A stretch of DNA of 64,000 bases, taken from NCBI GenBank assembly GCA_002495685.1, contig DAGJ01000024.1, positions 24,036 through 88,035 on the forward strand, in the 5' to 3' direction. The notes under the pieces were generated by a model that was given only the letters and a program-made list of their open reading frames with translations, made no database searches and was not told the origin of the DNA. The position numbers were made by a program, and so were the translations under genes. This document shows, one piece after another, positions 25,857 to 36,192 of the stretch. The stretch comes from Methanobrevibacter sp. UBA412 (GTDB lineage Archaea > Methanobacteriota > Methanobacteria > Methanobacteriales > Methanobacteriaceae). Position 1 is the stretch's first letter. Each line of letters opens with the position of its first letter.

Positions 25857-26922
25857 AGGTAAAGACTTTAACATAAAAAGATCAGCAGCAGAAGGTAGAC
25901 AATTATCTTTCAATGATCATATCTGTATTGGATGTGGGATTTGCGAAAATACTTGTCCAGTAGGCGCAATAGAAATTGCTTCAGTTGGTAATGTTTCTCG
26001 TAACTACTTCAATACTGAATTCAGTGGTCATAAAAAGATTGCTCAAAACATGGTTTCAAAACCAAACTATGTCAAAGTAACAATTGATGAAGATAAATGT
26101 GTCCTTTGTGGTATGTGTAGTGGGTTATGTCCAGCAGATGCTTTAGATTTAACAATTGGTGGGGAATCTATTAAAAATATGGAATCTTATCCATCTTATG
26201 AAAAATCAATGACTATTGATGATGATGAATGTGTGCTCTGTGAAAAATGTCAAATAGCTTGTCCTAGAGATGCTCTTACTGTAAAAAGAGACTTACCAAA
26301 ACGTTCAGATTTAGTTACTGGTGAAATTGAAGTTGACAAAGATACTTGTATTAATTGTGGAATATGTGAAGAGTTATGTCCTGCAGAAGCAATTGATGTG
26401 ACAAAAGAACCAGGTTCAGAAGACATAATTATTGATAAAGATAAATGTGTTTACTGTCTTGTTTGTAAAAAAGCATGTCCTGTTGATGCTATTAAAGCAG
26501 TTTGTCGGTCTTGTTCATATGGGGAATATGATTTTGACCCAGAAAAATCTGTTACAACTGGTAATGTAATTATTGATGAAAAAGAGTGTATTAACTGTGG
26601 ATGGTGTGAAGGAGTATGTCCTACCAATGCAGCAACAGTTACTAAAGCATTTGAAGGTAAATTTGAAATTGATGAAGATAAATGTGGTGAATGTGGAGCA
26701 TGTATAGATACTTGTCCATGTAATGCATTATACTTCCCTAAATCAAAAGGATCTGGTGATATGGATTCTTCTATTAAAATTAAAGAAGAATTTTGTATAC
26801 ATTGTGGTGCATGTGAAAAAGTATGTCCTAATGATGCTTTAACTGTAAAACGAACTAAAATTAATAATACACCAACCAATTCTAAAGCATGGCAAGATGC
26901 TATAAAAGCTTTAAAAAATTAA
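25831..26922 (+). CDS. fwdF: Tungsten formylmethanofuran dehydrogenase subunit F, polyferredoxin
   Basis: A 363-residue polyferredoxin with eight CX2CX2CX3C motifs (first CIGCGICENTCP, last CIHCGACEKVCP), enough for eight [4Fe-4S] clusters. Two extra cysteines lie in VCRSCSYGE. It wires electrons from ferredoxin or heterodisulfide reductase to FwdB. The ATG at 25831 follows GGAGG; a longer in-frame start at 25768 is inside the preceding gene. It overlaps the HTH-ferredoxin gene, so the two are translationally coupled. Confidence 0.93.
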   Translation: MIKNVKEVKGKDFNIKRSAAEGRQLSFNDHICIGCGICENTCPVGAIEIASVGNVSRNYFNTEFSGHKKIAQNMVSKPNYVKVTIDEDKCVLCGMCSGLCPADALDLTIGGESIKNMESYPSYEKSMTIDDDECVLCEKCQIACPRDALTVKRDLPKRSDLVTGEIEVDKDTCINCGICEELCPAEAIDVTKEPGSEDIIIDKDKCVYCLVCKKACPVDAIKAVCRSCSYGEYDFDPEKSVTTGNVIIDEKECINCGWCEGVCPTNAATVTKAFEGKFEIDEDKCGECGACIDTCPCNALYFPKSKGSGDMDSSIKIKEEFCIHCGACEKVCPNDALTVKRTKINNTPTNSKAWQDAIKALKN

Positions 26923-26936
26923 ACGGTGATGATTAA

Positions 26937-27167
26937 ATGGAACTTAAAGTAGATCAAGATAGATGTTTAGGTTGTGGGGTATGTGTTGTTTCTTGCCCCG
27001 TAAATGCTAGAATCAGTCCGGAAAATGCTGGAGGAGCTGGTTCAAAAACAACAGAAACAATAATGATGGTTGAAAATGGATTCATAAAACTCTTCAGCCC
27101 AGATAAATGTGAAGAATGTGGAACATGTCAAATGTTCTGTCCTTGTGACGCTATATGGTTAGAATAA
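26937..27167 (+). CDS. fwdG: Tungsten formylmethanofuran dehydrogenase subunit G, ferredoxin
   Basis: A 76-residue ferredoxin with two cluster motifs, [14 protein letters not shown] and [14 protein letters not shown]. It connects the polyferredoxin FwdF to the catalytic FwdBD part. The gene starts 14 bp after fwdF, behind GGTGAT. Confidence 0.92.
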   Translation: MELKVDQDRCLGCGVCVVSCPVNARISPENAGGAGSKTTETIMMVENGFIKLFSPDKCEECGTCQMFCPCDAIWLE

Positions 27168-27183
27168 AAAGGAGAGTAAAAAT

Positions 27184-27744
27184 ATGTTTTATGCAAACAC
27201 TTATTTAGATAAACCAGTAGTAGATGATTTGGAACAAACTCCTGGTGAAGGATCTGAAGACATACTTAATTGTATGTTAAATACAGGTTCTGACATCTAC
27301 CAAGGAGCATGTAAAAAAAGAGGATCCACATTAAAAGAAGAATATAAAAATGCTTCTGGAACTTGTTATATGGATCCTAGAGATATGATGAAGTTAGGTG
27401 TAAACAATTGGGACACCGTTTTAGTAAAAACTAAATTTGGTGAAGTAGTATTGAATGCTGCTAAATCAAGAGATGCTCCTCATGAAGGAACTGTATTTAT
27501 TTGTAAAGGACCATGGGCAAATACTATTGTGAGCCATGAAACTTACTGTTGTTCAGATCCAACATATAAAGGAATTCACTGTACTGTGGAAAAAACAGAT
27601 AGAAAAGTATTATTAATGGCAGATTTAATGAGATTAGTCTATAAAAAATATACAGATGAAACTGATGATGAAGTCATTGAAAATATGGATTCTTTAGGTG
27701 AACGACCTGTTTATAGAGGACGTAAATGGGAGGAATTAGAATGA
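27184..27744 (+). CDS. fwdD: Formylmethanofuran dehydrogenase subunit D
   Basis: A 186-residue protein. The conserved core is the molybdopterin-dinucleotide-binding beta-barrel ([37 protein letters not shown]). About 50 N-terminal and 30 C-terminal residues extend beyond the typical single domain. FwdD completes the tungstopterin site of FwdB. Its stop overlaps the fwdB start as ATGA. Confidence 0.92.
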   Translation: MFYANTYLDKPVVDDLEQTPGEGSEDILNCMLNTGSDIYQGACKKRGSTLKEEYKNASGTCYMDPRDMMKLGVNNWDTVLVKTKFGEVVLNAAKSRDAPHEGTVFICKGPWANTIVSHETYCCSDPTYKGIHCTVEKTDRKVLLMADLMRLVYKKYTDETDDEVIENMDSLGERPVYRGRKWEELE

Positions 27745-29117
27745 GTTATGAACCACCAATAACTGATTATGATACTATTGTAGAAGATTGTACTTGTGCA
27801 TTTTGTGGATGTAACTGTGATGATTTAGATTATTTAATAAAAGATAATCATGTAGTTGCAGTTAGACATGCTTGCAGATTAGGTGCAAGTAAAATCATGG
27901 AAGATATCGATCAAAGATTATTAGTACCTATGGTACGAGCAGATGATGGAGAACTTGAAGAAGTAGAATGGGATACAGCATTAGATAAAGCTGCTGAATT
28001 AATTGCACACTCTATTAGACCTGTATTTTATGGATGGTCTGAAACTTCTACTGAATGTATGAAAGAAGGACTTGAATTAGGAGAATATATTGGAGCAGTT
28101 TTAGATAATCAAGCTACTATTTGTCATGGACCAAGTTTACAAGCTATGCAAAATGCAGGATATCCTATTCAAACATTAGGTGAAGTTACTAACAGAGCAG
28201 ATATGGTTGTATACTCTGGAAGTAATGCAATGAATTCACATCCTAGACATTTAGCAAGATATGCAGTTTTCCCTAGAGGATACTTTAGAAAACGAGGAAG
28301 ATTTGATAGAACTGTAGTTACAATGGATCCTAAATTTTCAGATACAGCTAAAATGTCTGATAAATGGATAGGGTTTGAACAAAATGGGGATTATGGATTT
28401 TATAATGCTATAAGAGCTGTTTTAAAAGGTAAAAAACTTCATGCTGATGTAATTTCTGGAATTCCAAAAGAAGATATTTATGAATTAGTGGATCAAATGA
28501 AATCTGCAGAATTTGGTGTTCTATTCTTTGGTCTTGGTTTAACTCACACATTATCAAAACAAAGAAATATTGATATAGCAATAAAAATGGTAATGGATTT
28601 AAATAAAGATAGTAAATGGGGACTCACTCCTATGAGGGGCCACTTTAATGTAAATGGATTCAATATATTCATGGCATATGAAACAGGATTTGCATTTGGG
28701 GTAGATTTCTGTAGAGGATATGCAAGATATATGTTAGGGGAAACCAATACTATTGATTTATTAACAAGAAAAGAACCAGATGTTTTCATGGTTATTGCAG
28801 CTGATCCAGGTGCTCACTTCCCTAATGGTGCAAATCAACATTTAGCTAACATTCCAGTTATTCAAATAGATCTTCACTGGGGACCTACAACAGAATTAGC
28901 TGATGTTGTATTACCGGGTTCATTTATTGCGGTTGAATGTGCAGGTACAAGTTATCGTATGGATGGAGTACCTATCTATATGAAAAAAGCTATTGATAAA
29001 CCTGAAACATGTCGTGATGATGAGTGGATTATAAGAGAAATTAAAGAAAGAGTAATGAAACTCAGAAAAGAGCCTAACGTAGCTCCTAAATACGTACCTA
29101 ACCCAGCAGCAGAATAA
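27741..29117 (+). CDS. fwdB: Formylmethanofuran dehydrogenase catalytic subunit B (tungsten, Cys type)
   Basis: A 458-residue homologue of formate dehydrogenase that reduces CO2 to formate inside the Fwd complex. Cysteines in [10 protein letters not shown] (residues 17-26) bind the [4Fe-4S] cluster. [11 protein letters not shown] gives Cys128 as metal ligand, so this is not a selenocysteine isoform. [20 protein letters not shown] and [17 protein letters not shown] are cofactor-binding stretches. The ATG at 27741 follows GGAGG and overlaps the fwdD stop. Confidence 0.93.
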   Translation: MSYEPPITDYDTIVEDCTCAFCGCNCDDLDYLIKDNHVVAVRHACRLGASKIMEDIDQRLLVPMVRADDGELEEVEWDTALDKAAELIAHSIRPVFYGWSETSTECMKEGLELGEYIGAVLDNQATICHGPSLQAMQNAGYPIQTLGEVTNRADMVVYSGSNAMNSHPRHLARYAVFPRGYFRKRGRFDRTVVTMDPKFSDTAKMSDKWIGFEQNGDYGFYNAIRAVLKGKKLHADVISGIPKEDIYELVDQMKSAEFGVLFFGLGLTHTLSKQRNIDIAIKMVMDLNKDSKWGLTPMRGHFNVNGFNIFMAYETGFAFGVDFCRGYARYMLGETNTIDLLTRKEPDVFMVIAADPGAHFPNGANQHLANIPVIQIDLHWGPTTELADVVLPGSFIAVECAGTSYRMDGVPIYMKKAIDKPETCRDDEWIIREIKERVMKLRKEPNVAPKYVPNPAAE

Positions 29118-29134
29118 TTGAAGGAAGTGATTTA

Positions 29135-30853
29135 ATGGAATATATACTAAAAAATGGTATTGTTTACGATCCTGCTAATGGCGTAAATGGAGAAAAGAAA
29201 GATATAATGTTCAAGGATGATAAAATCGTTGACAGTGTATCTGATAATGCCAAAGTCATAGATGTAACTGATAAAATTGTAATGCCTGCTGGTGTAGATA
29301 TTCATGCCCACATTGCAGGACCTAAATTAGTTGTAGGTAGATTATACCGACCAGAAGATTCAAGAAGAGGAGTAACTCAAAAAACCGCTCATGAAAAAGG
29401 TGAATCTGGATTTTCTATACCAAGTTGTCCAACAACAGGTTATAGATATTCTAGAATGGGATATGGAACAGTTTGTGAAGCAGCAATGCCTCCTTTAGAA
29501 GCAAAACATACTCATGAAGAAATTAATACAATTCCAAACATAGATGTAGCCCCATTACCTTTATTTGGTAATAATTGGGTTGTAATGGAATATGCAAAAG
29601 AAAATAAAATAGATGAATTAGCTGCATATGTATCAGCTTGGCTTAAATTATCTAAAGGATATGGTATTAAAATAGTAAATCCATGTGGAACCGAAGCATG
29701 GGGATGGGGAATGAATGTTCATGGATATGATGATTCTGCACCTTATTTTGATGTAACTTCTAGACAAGTAGTAAGAGCTTTAACAAAAGTTAATGAAAAG
29801 TTAGGACTTCCTCACTCAATACATATACATCCAAATGATTTAGGACACCCTGGAAATACTGGAACTACTATTGAAACATTAGGATCTGTTAAAGATATTG
29901 CTAAAAGTACATTACCTTCTGCTTCATTAAGAGATCAAGTTATGCATTGTACTCATTTACAATTCCATTCTTATACTGGAACTAGTTGGAAAAATGCAGG
30001 TTCAGGTGCACCAGATGTTGCTAAATTTATTAATCATAATAAATATCTTACTGGAGATGTAGGTCAAGTTACTTTTGATGAAACTACTACTATGACTGCT
30101 GATGGTCCAATGGAATATGATTTATATAAATTATCAGGATTAAAATGGGCTAATAAAGATGTTGAATGTGAAACAGGTTCAGGAATTATTCCATGTATCT
30201 ATTCACCTAAAAATCCAGTAAACACTTTACAATGGGCTGTTGGATTAGAATTATTCTTATTAATTAATGATCCATGGCAACTTTGTTTAACTACTGATAG
30301 TCCTAATGGTGGTCCATTCATCAGATATCCTAGAGTTATTTCCTGGTTAATGAGTAATAAACGTAGAATGGAAATGATTGAAAATAGAGAAGTACATAAA
30401 TGGGCTGAAAAAAGAACAACCCTCGCTACACTTGATCGTGAATACGATTTCAATGATATTGCTATTATAACAAGAGCTGCTCCTGCTAAAATAGATGGAT
30501 ATACTGATAGAGGAGCATTAACTCCTGGATTCAAAGCTGATATTGCTGTTTATGATATTAAACCTAATGAATTTGATCCATCTAGAAATCCTAAGGAAGT
30601 TGAAAAAGCATTTAGTCGTGCTTTATACACAATAAAAGATGGACAAATATTAGTTAAAAATGGTGAAATTGTACAAACTAAACCAAGTCATACAATATGG
30701 ACAAATGTTACTGGTTTAGAAGACCAAGAAGCTAAGGTAATTGAAGATATTATGCCTTTCTTCAAGCAATATTATTCAGTTAAATGGAGTAATTACAAAG
30801 TACATGACCATTATGTACCAAATCCAATAAAAATTGATGTGCCAGTGAAGTAA
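29135..30853 (+). CDS. fwdA: Formylmethanofuran dehydrogenase subunit A (amidohydrolase)
   Basis: A 572-residue binuclear metal amidohydrolase. [12 protein letters not shown] gives the metal His57 and His59, [10 protein letters not shown] gives Lys178 (carboxylated in the known structure), HSIHIHPND supplies further ligands and [11 protein letters not shown] the catalytic Asp region. It condenses the formate made by FwdB with methanofuran. The gene follows fwdB by 17 bp. Confidence 0.94.
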   Translation: MEYILKNGIVYDPANGVNGEKKDIMFKDDKIVDSVSDNAKVIDVTDKIVMPAGVDIHAHIAGPKLVVGRLYRPEDSRRGVTQKTAHEKGESGFSIPSCPTTGYRYSRMGYGTVCEAAMPPLEAKHTHEEINTIPNIDVAPLPLFGNNWVVMEYAKENKIDELAAYVSAWLKLSKGYGIKIVNPCGTEAWGWGMNVHGYDDSAPYFDVTSRQVVRALTKVNEKLGLPHSIHIHPNDLGHPGNTGTTIETLGSVKDIAKSTLPSASLRDQVMHCTHLQFHSYTGTSWKNAGSGAPDVAKFINHNKYLTGDVGQVTFDETTTMTADGPMEYDLYKLSGLKWANKDVECETGSGIIPCIYSPKNPVNTLQWAVGLELFLLINDPWQLCLTTDSPNGGPFIRYPRVISWLMSNKRRMEMIENREVHKWAEKRTTLATLDREYDFNDIAIITRAAPAKIDGYTDRGALTPGFKADIAVYDIKPNEFDPSRNPKEVEKAFSRALYTIKDGQILVKNGEIVQTKPSHTIWTNVTGLEDQEAKVIEDIMPFFKQYYSVKWSNYKVHDHYVPNPIKIDVPVK

Positions 30854-30869
30854 ATAAGGAAGTGTTAAA

Positions 30870-31727
30870 GTGAAAACAATAACTTTTGATCAAATAAAAA
30901 CTTCTTCCATTGCTTTAGAATTTGATGAATTAAACACTGATAATATCTATACATGGACAGAAGATGATTTTGCAAAATATACTGTACCAGTTGGTAACTC
31001 AAGATTTCCAATCACAGATTATTTTAAAATAACAGTTGAAGGAGAAGCTGATTCTCCTAATGAAGTTAAAATGATTATGAATGGTGATATGGGAAGAGTT
31101 AAATATATTGGTTTCAGAATGAGTGGTGGAGAAGTCATTATTAATGGTAATGCTGATCTTCATGTAGGTGCAGAAATGTCTGGAGGTTACGTTTTAGTTA
31201 ATGGTAATGCTCAAGCTCATGCTGGCCGTGAAATGTCTGGTGGAAAACTAGAGATTATGGGAAATACTAAGGAATTTACTGGAGCTTCTTACATTGGAGA
31301 ATGGAGAGGTGTCACTGGTGGAGAAATAATTATTCATGGTGATGCTGGAAAACAATGTGGAGAATGTTTAACCGGTGGAAGTATCCATGTTCTAGGAAAC
31401 TGTGATATTTTAGCAGGTATTCACATGACTAAAGGTACAATAGAAATTGATGGTAATGTTAACCGTTGGCCTGGTGGTCAAATGAAAAATGGTAATATTA
31501 TTATTCATGGTAAATTAGGAAGATTACTTGAAGGATTTGTTGAACAAGGTATTGTAACTGATCCAGAAATATCTGGTAAAGTTTATGCTGGAAAATATAT
31601 CCAATATTCAGGTGATATTGCTCTTAATGGTAAAGGTGGATTATATATTGATGCTGAAAATAACAGAGATAAATTATCTGCTTATTCTGAAGGAAATGAT
31701 GAATATATTACCCTTGGAGATTATTAA
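30870..31727 (+). CDS. fwdC: Formylmethanofuran dehydrogenase subunit C
   Basis: A 285-residue protein dominated by the GltS/FwdC beta-helix repeat (GX2GX3G-type turns: [20 protein letters not shown], then [14 protein letters not shown]). It is the structural scaffold of the Fwd complex. The start is a GTG at 30870 behind AAGGAAGTG. The stop codon lies inside the operon terminator hairpin. Confidence 0.93.
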   Translation: MKTITFDQIKTSSIALEFDELNTDNIYTWTEDDFAKYTVPVGNSRFPITDYFKITVEGEADSPNEVKMIMNGDMGRVKYIGFRMSGGEVIINGNADLHVGAEMSGGYVLVNGNAQAHAGREMSGGKLEIMGNTKEFTGASYIGEWRGVTGGEIIIHGDAGKQCGECLTGGSIHVLGNCDILAGIHMTKGTIEIDGNVNRWPGGQMKNGNIIIHGKLGRLLEGFVEQGIVTDPEISGKVYAGKYIQYSGDIALNGKGGLYIDAENNRDKLSAYSEGNDEYITLGDY

Positions 31728-31749
31728 ATAATCTCCTAATTTTTTTTTA
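31716..31749 (+). terminator. Terminator of the fwd operon, overlapping the fwdC stop codon
   Basis: Perfect 9-bp arms GGAGATTAT (31716-31724) and ATAATCTCC (31728-31736) are followed by a run of nine to ten T. The left arm encodes the last fwdC residues, and the stop codon TAA forms the loop. Confidence 0.75.
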
Positions 31750-31808
31750 AACTGTTTTTATAATTAAATTTTTAAAATTATTTATTAATATTTTTGGAGT
31801 GATATGTA

Positions 31809-32141
31809 ATGGAAAATGAAGAAAAGGAATTAATTATGAGTCCTGATGAAATGGTAGATTATATTCGTAAGAATGTTCAACCTACTGATACACTTGAAAT
31901 TTCTTATAATCGTATTTTTGCTCCAGGTGAAGTTTTAACTATTACCGAAGAAGATGAAGAAACAGGTGAGGGGCTTCGTGTAAGTTTGCAACTTAATGGT
32001 GAAATTCTTAATCAGAACATTGAGATTGATTTAAATGATATTAAAGATGAACTTCTTGAATTACGTCATGTTAAAAATGGTAATGTAGTAGTGATAGAAG
32101 CTGAAATGCCTGAAGTTGATTTTACATATTCTTATAAATAA
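31809..32141 (+). CDS. Uncharacterised small acidic protein, paralogue 1
   Basis: A 110-residue acidic protein of unknown function. It shares with the next gene the segments MSPDEMVDYIRKN, LEISYNRIFAPGEVLTI and IEIDLNDIKDELLEL. No metal-binding cysteines or membrane helix are present. The repeated EISYNRIFA-GE-L motif suggests a small mixed alpha/beta fold. GGAGTGAT precedes the ATG. It stands alone after the fwd terminator. Confidence 0.75.
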   Translation: MENEEKELIMSPDEMVDYIRKNVQPTDTLEISYNRIFAPGEVLTITEEDEETGEGLRVSLQLNGEILNQNIEIDLNDIKDELLELRHVKNGNVVVIEAEMPEVDFTYSYK

Positions 32142-32179
32142 TTTTTTTTACATTTTAAAACAAAACTTATTTGTATAAC

Positions 32180-32200
32180 TACTAACAAATATTGTTAGTA
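32180..32200. promoter_or_regulatory. Inverted repeat between the two paralogues
   Basis: TACTAACA (32180-32187), AATAT, then TGTTAGTA (32193-32200): a perfect 8-bp inverted repeat with a 5-nt loop. It lacks a T-run right after it, so it looks more like an operator than a terminator. Confidence 0.4.
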
Positions 32201-32260
32201 TACTAAAATAAATTTTTTAAAATGTAATTTATATAAAAAATTTTTAAGAGGTAAATAAAA

Positions 32261-32554
32261 ATGGTTAAAACAGTAAAAATGTCTCCTGATGAACTTTTAG
32301 ATTATTTAGAAAAAAATTTAAAGATTCATGATCATGCAGAAATATCTTATAATCGTATTTTTGCTGAAGGTGAAATACTTAATATAGATAAATCTGAATA
32401 TAATGGGGTTCCAGGTTTTAAAGTATTAATAAATTTAGATGCAACATCATTAAATCCAACTATTGAAATTGATTTAATAGAATTTAAAGAAGAATTGGTT
32501 GAATTTTTACATAATCCCCAAATTGGTGAACCAATTTTAATAGAATTATATTAA
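32261..32554 (+). CDS. Uncharacterised small acidic protein, paralogue 2
   Basis: A 97-residue protein clearly related to the preceding gene (MSPDELLDYLEKN, AEISYNRIFAEGEILNI, PTIEIDLIEFKEELVEF). The 120 bp spacer with its own palindrome suggests separate transcription. The protein is convergent with the tungstate transporter ATPase gene, with 3 bp between stop codons. Function unknown. Confidence 0.75.
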   Translation: MVKTVKMSPDELLDYLEKNLKIHDHAEISYNRIFAEGEILNIDKSEYNGVPGFKVLINLDATSLNPTIEIDLIEFKEELVEFLHNPQIGEPILIELY

Positions 32555-32557
32555 TTT

Positions 32558-33676
32558 TTAATTTTTATTTAGATTAAATTTATTATAACTTTCGATTATG
32601 TTAACATTCATTGATTTGAAAATTAAATAAATTTCATTACCCTTTTTAATATTTAATAATTCATATGAATTTTTTGTTAAAATTCCTTTAAATTTCACAT
32701 TTTCTACTTCTGTAACAACATTGATTATATGCCCTGCTATTTCAATATTTTTAATAATTCCTTTGAGTTGATTTTTTGCTGAAGATTTTATTTTATCATT
32801 TGAAAATATAATGTTCTCAGGTCTTATTGCAACTAAAACTTCCTGATTTTCAATATTCTTATTCTTATCATAATATTCTTTGTCTGCACTGTATAATGTT
32901 AAATTATCATTAATTTTAATTTCCATTAATCCATCATTATACATATCTACTTTTCCTTTTATAATGTTGTTAACTCCAACAAAATCTGCAACAAATTTAT
33001 TATTAGGCTTTGAAAATACTGTGTCTATATAGTCCAATTGGTGAAGTATACCATTTTTCATTACACCTACACGATCTGCTAAATTCCAGACATCATTAAA
33101 ATTATGAGTCACATGGACAAATGTTGTTTTATACTTCTTACCTATGCTTTTAATCAAAGAAGTTAATGTTGCTTGAGTAGTTACATCTAAAGCACTAAAA
33201 GGTTCATCCATTAAAATAATTTTAGGTTCAACAATAAGAGCTCTAGCTAATGCTGTTCGTTGTGATTCCCCACCACTAAGAGTAGTCACATCCCTATGTA
33301 AAATATGACTGATATTCATAATATTAGCCATATCTTTAATTTTTAAATCTATTTCTTCATTAGTTAATGATTTTTTATTTTTTAATCCATAAGCTATATT
33401 ATCATAAACATTCATACTTGGAAAAAGAACATGATCTTGATAAACAATTCCAATATGCCTATCTTCAGGTGCAATATCATTAAGAATTTTACCATTTAAT
33501 TTAATTAATCCTTCTTTTGGGGTGTAAAATCCAATAATTGTTTCAAGTAATACAGATTTTCCAGAACCAGTAGGGCCAATTAAAACAAGATATTCTCCTT
33601 CTTCAACTGAAAGATTAATATTTTTTAAATGAAATTCCCCAAGATCCACAGATAAATTTTCAACTTCTAAATACAT
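32558..33676 (-). CDS. wtpC: Tungstate/molybdate ABC transporter ATP-binding protein
   Basis: A 372-residue ATPase with Walker A GPTGSGKSVLL, signature LSGGESQR, Walker B IILMDEPFSALD and a His switch in FVHVTHNF. The C-terminal 130 residues contain a TOBE-like regulatory region (VLVAIRPENIIF then NQLKGIIKNIEIAG), as in ModC/WtpC. It energises oxyanion uptake with the permease and binding protein encoded upstream. Whether molybdate or tungstate is preferred cannot be told from the ATPase. Confidence 0.85.
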   Translation of the reverse strand: MYLEVENLSVDLGEFHLKNINLSVEEGEYLVLIGPTGSGKSVLLETIIGFYTPKEGLIKLNGKILNDIAPEDRHIGIVYQDHVLFPSMNVYDNIAYGLKNKKSLTNEEIDLKIKDMANIMNISHILHRDVTTLSGGESQRTALARALIVEPKIILMDEPFSALDVTTQATLTSLIKSIGKKYKTTFVHVTHNFNDVWNLADRVGVMKNGILHQLDYIDTVFSKPNNKFVADFVGVNNIIKGKVDMYNDGLMEIKINDNLTLYSADKEYYDKNKNIENQEVLVAIRPENIIFSNDKIKSSAKNQLKGIIKNIEIAGHIINVVTEVENVKFKGILTKNSYELLNIKKGNEIYLIFKSMNVNIIESYNKFNLNKN

Positions 33677-33724
33677 TTCAATCCCTAAAAAATAAATATT
33701 TAATTTTTTCCCATTATCTTAAAC

Positions 33725-34522
33725 TCAAACACTTTTTTGATTATTATAAGTTTCAGGAGCATATTTTTCCATTATAGCAATTGTAATAAATGAGATTATT
33801 ACTAATAAAATTCCAGATGTAATAGCCATATCTATATCACCTGTTGATAAATTCAAATACATTGAAATAGCTAAAGTATCTGTTTTCATTAATATGCCTC
33901 CACCAACAAATAAAACCGCAGCAAATGTTCCTATACATCTTGCAATAGTAATAATTATTGTTGCGAAAAGTCCTTGTTTTGATAAGGGTAATGTAATATT
34001 AAAGAAAGTATCAACTTCATTATAGCCTAAACTTCTTGAAACAAATTCATATCTAGGATCTATATAATTAAATGTAGAATGTAACATTTTTATGGCATAT
34101 GGTAAAGCTACAAAGAATTCTGCTATAATAATTCCAGTACTATTAAAAACTAGTTCAATCCCTAAACTATTTAATATTCCCCCAATTCCATAATTACCTA
34201 AAAACATTAAAAGTGCTATACCAATAACAATTTCAGGAAAAGCCATAGGTAAATCGAGTATGATTTTAAATAATTTTTTTAGGGGAAAATCATATCTACT
34301 TAATGTATAAGCCATAGGTATACAACATATTACTACTATTGTGGCAGAAACTAATGAAGTACCTATGGTTAATCCTATAGCATAAGTTAATTCAGGAGAA
34401 AATAAAGAAGATATGAATCCATCTACTGAAGTAATTAAAAACATGCTTCCAATTACTGCAAAAAATATTAAAGTAACTATTACTGTGATTCCAATAAATA
34501 ACCATTCAAATTTAGAACGCAT
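33725..34522 (-). CDS. wtpB: Tungstate/molybdate ABC transporter permease
   Basis: A 265-residue inner-membrane permease with six helices. The EAA-type coupling loop is SRSLGYNEVDTFFNITLPLS, with the preceding FVALPYAIKML. It is typical of ModB/WtpB. The gene lies 48 bp upstream of the ATPase and 50 bp downstream of the binding-protein gene. Confidence 0.87.
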   Translation of the reverse strand: MRSKFEWLFIGITVIVTLIFFAVIGSMFLITSVDGFISSLFSPELTYAIGLTIGTSLVSATIVVICCIPMAYTLSRYDFPLKKLFKIILDLPMAFPEIVIGIALLMFLGNYGIGGILNSLGIELVFNSTGIIIAEFFVALPYAIKMLHSTFNYIDPRYEFVSRSLGYNEVDTFFNITLPLSKQGLFATIIITIARCIGTFAAVLFVGGGILMKTDTLAISMYLNLSTGDIDMAITSGILLVIISFITIAIMEKYAPETYNNQKSV

Positions 34523-34572
34523 AATAATCTTATCCTCTTAATCTCCTAATAATTTTTTAAAAAAACTTTTTT

Positions 34573-35367
34573 TTATTCTATTTCAAATCCCCATTTTTCC
34601 CAAATTTTCTTTCCTTCATCAGATAGGATAAACTCTTGGAATTTTTGTGCTGAACTATTATCCTTTGTGAATTGAGTTGTGGCAACAGGTATTGTACTTA
34701 TAGAATTTTCATTTTTAGGTATTTCTACAACTTCAATTTTATCTTTTCCTTCTTGCCATACAGTCATGTCTTCCCATATAATAGTAGCATCTACTTGTCC
34801 TGATACTATATAAGTTAATAATTGATTAACTGTAGTAGTTGTAACAGTAGGGTTTATTGTTAAATTATTTTTTTCAATAATTTTTTGGGATGTTTTTCCA
34901 ATAGCAGGACCTTCAGCTTGACCTAAACCTACTTTAACATCAGATCTTTCTAAATCTTTAAGTCCAGTAATATTTTTAGGATTACCTTTTTGTACTACTA
35001 TTACAGGTACATTTTTAGTAATGTTCTGTTCTGTATCATTTTGGATGTAACCATTCTCTTTAGCTTCTTTCATATATTTATAAGCTGCAGGTAAAAAAAT
35101 ATCTCCACTTTTTTGGGTTTCTAAAGTTGAGAATAGTTCTCCACTTCCCCCATATTTCATATTTACTTTAATGTTAGGATATTTTTTGTTGAATTCGGTT
35201 ACTAAATCATTACCTACTTTACTGAAACCAGCTCCAGCTAGTACAGTTACAGTACCTGATTCACTAGATTGTTGTGTTGTTGATATTGCTCCTGTGTAAT
35301 AACTACCAGCTATAATAGCTATAATGGCAATAATAACAATTATTATAAAAATTTTTTTATTATTCAT
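34573..35367 (-). CDS. wtpA: Tungstate/molybdate-binding protein
   Basis: A 264-residue ModA/WtpA-type binding protein with an N-terminal hydrophobic helix (residues 5-21, Ile-rich). No lipobox Cys is present, so it is probably anchored by the helix. The binding fold shows VTVLAGAGFSKVGNDLV, YGGSGELFSTLETQKSGDIF and VDATIIWEDMTVW. It is the first gene of the operon and would capture the oxyanion at the outer face of the membrane. Confidence 0.87.
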   Translation of the reverse strand: MNNKKIFIIIVIIAIIAIIAGSYYTGAISTTQQSSESGTVTVLAGAGFSKVGNDLVTEFNKKYPNIKVNMKYGGSGELFSTLETQKSGDIFLPAAYKYMKEAKENGYIQNDTEQNITKNVPVIVVQKGNPKNITGLKDLERSDVKVGLGQAEGPAIGKTSQKIIEKNNLTINPTVTTTTVNQLLTYIVSGQVDATIIWEDMTVWQEGKDKIEVVEIPKNENSISTIPVATTQFTKDNSSAQKFQEFILSDEGKKIWEKWGFEIE

Positions 35368-35408
35368 TTTTTATTTCTCCTTTTTAAAAAAAAGTTTGTA
35401 TTTTCATA

Positions 35409-35419
35409 CATATCGATAT
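35409..35419 (-). promoter_or_regulatory. CATATCGATAT motif upstream of the tungstate transporter
   Basis: CATATCG at 35409-35415 and its extension into the palindrome ATATCGATAT (35410-35419) lie 42 bp upstream of wtpA. They resemble the TTCATATCG copies in front of the FecBCD-type and formate operons. Confidence 0.35.
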
Positions 35420-35542
35420 TTTTATTAATCAATATTTAAGATTTTCTATCTGATTCGAGGTTTTAAAAAAAAGAATATTGATGTTTAAAATTTAAAACAT
35501 CGAAAAGAAGATTTTTATAATATTATTTAAAAAAAGTTTTAT

Positions 35543-35989
35543 TTAGTTGGTGTAAATATTGACTAACATTTCTTTAGGTATTACAATAGCTTCACCAAAA
35601 GGATTAATAGCTATGCCTGCAATATCTTCTTCTGTATTGCTATCTAACATTTCTAAATAAGTTTCTAAGTTAATTATAATTGCATCTTTTTTTTCTGGAT
35701 CTTTACTTAACTCTTCTTCATCAGTAAATGCAGGGAAAAAGTTTTTTCCATCTTCTGAACTGATTAACATAAAATTCATAGGGGTATTTTTATCTAAAGT
35801 TATAGTTCCGTCAGATTCTATCTTTTCTTTCATGTTCCCTTCAACTTTAATATCTGCAGGAGCTAAAAAAGATGCATTTTTAAGTTCTGCTAAAAATTTT
35901 TCTTCAGTATCTTCATTATAATTTTCATGTAAGTTTTTAATTACCTCTTTTAATCTATCATTTTCTAGGGGTTCCATTTCTTTTGCCAT
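35543..35989 (-). CDS. SseB-like protein
   Basis: A 148-residue protein. Residues about 40-140 follow the SseB N-terminal domain pattern (FLAPADIKVEG, FFPAFTDEEEL, AGIAINPFGEAIVIPKEML). The SseB family is poorly understood and is linked to enhanced serine sensitivity in bacteria. It is acidic and probably cytoplasmic. It is downstream of nrpR on the same strand, with about 200 bp between them. Confidence 0.7.
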   Translation of the reverse strand: MAKEMEPLENDRLKEVIKNLHENYNEDTEEKFLAELKNASFLAPADIKVEGNMKEKIESDGTITLDKNTPMNFMLISSEDGKNFFPAFTDEEELSKDPEKKDAIIINLETYLEMLDSNTEEDIAGIAINPFGEAIVIPKEMLVNIYTN

Positions 35990-36192
35990 ATTATTTTTCT
36001 CCGTTATTTATTTTTATAAGAATCCTGTTTGTTTTACTTATAAATTTTTCTTAATTTATATATCTATTAAATTAATATTAAACATAATATTTAATGTTTT
36101 ACTTATATTACTTTATCTTTCATTTTAAAATTATTAAGTTTTCATAAAAAGTTTAGGGATATATTAATATTTAATGAATTTTTAAAATATTT

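Noticed and set aside
26451..26879. 142-codon minus-strand ORF opposite fwdF
   Set aside because: It arises from the repetitive Cys/Gly codons of the polyferredoxin; the plus-strand frame has eight perfect cluster motifs.
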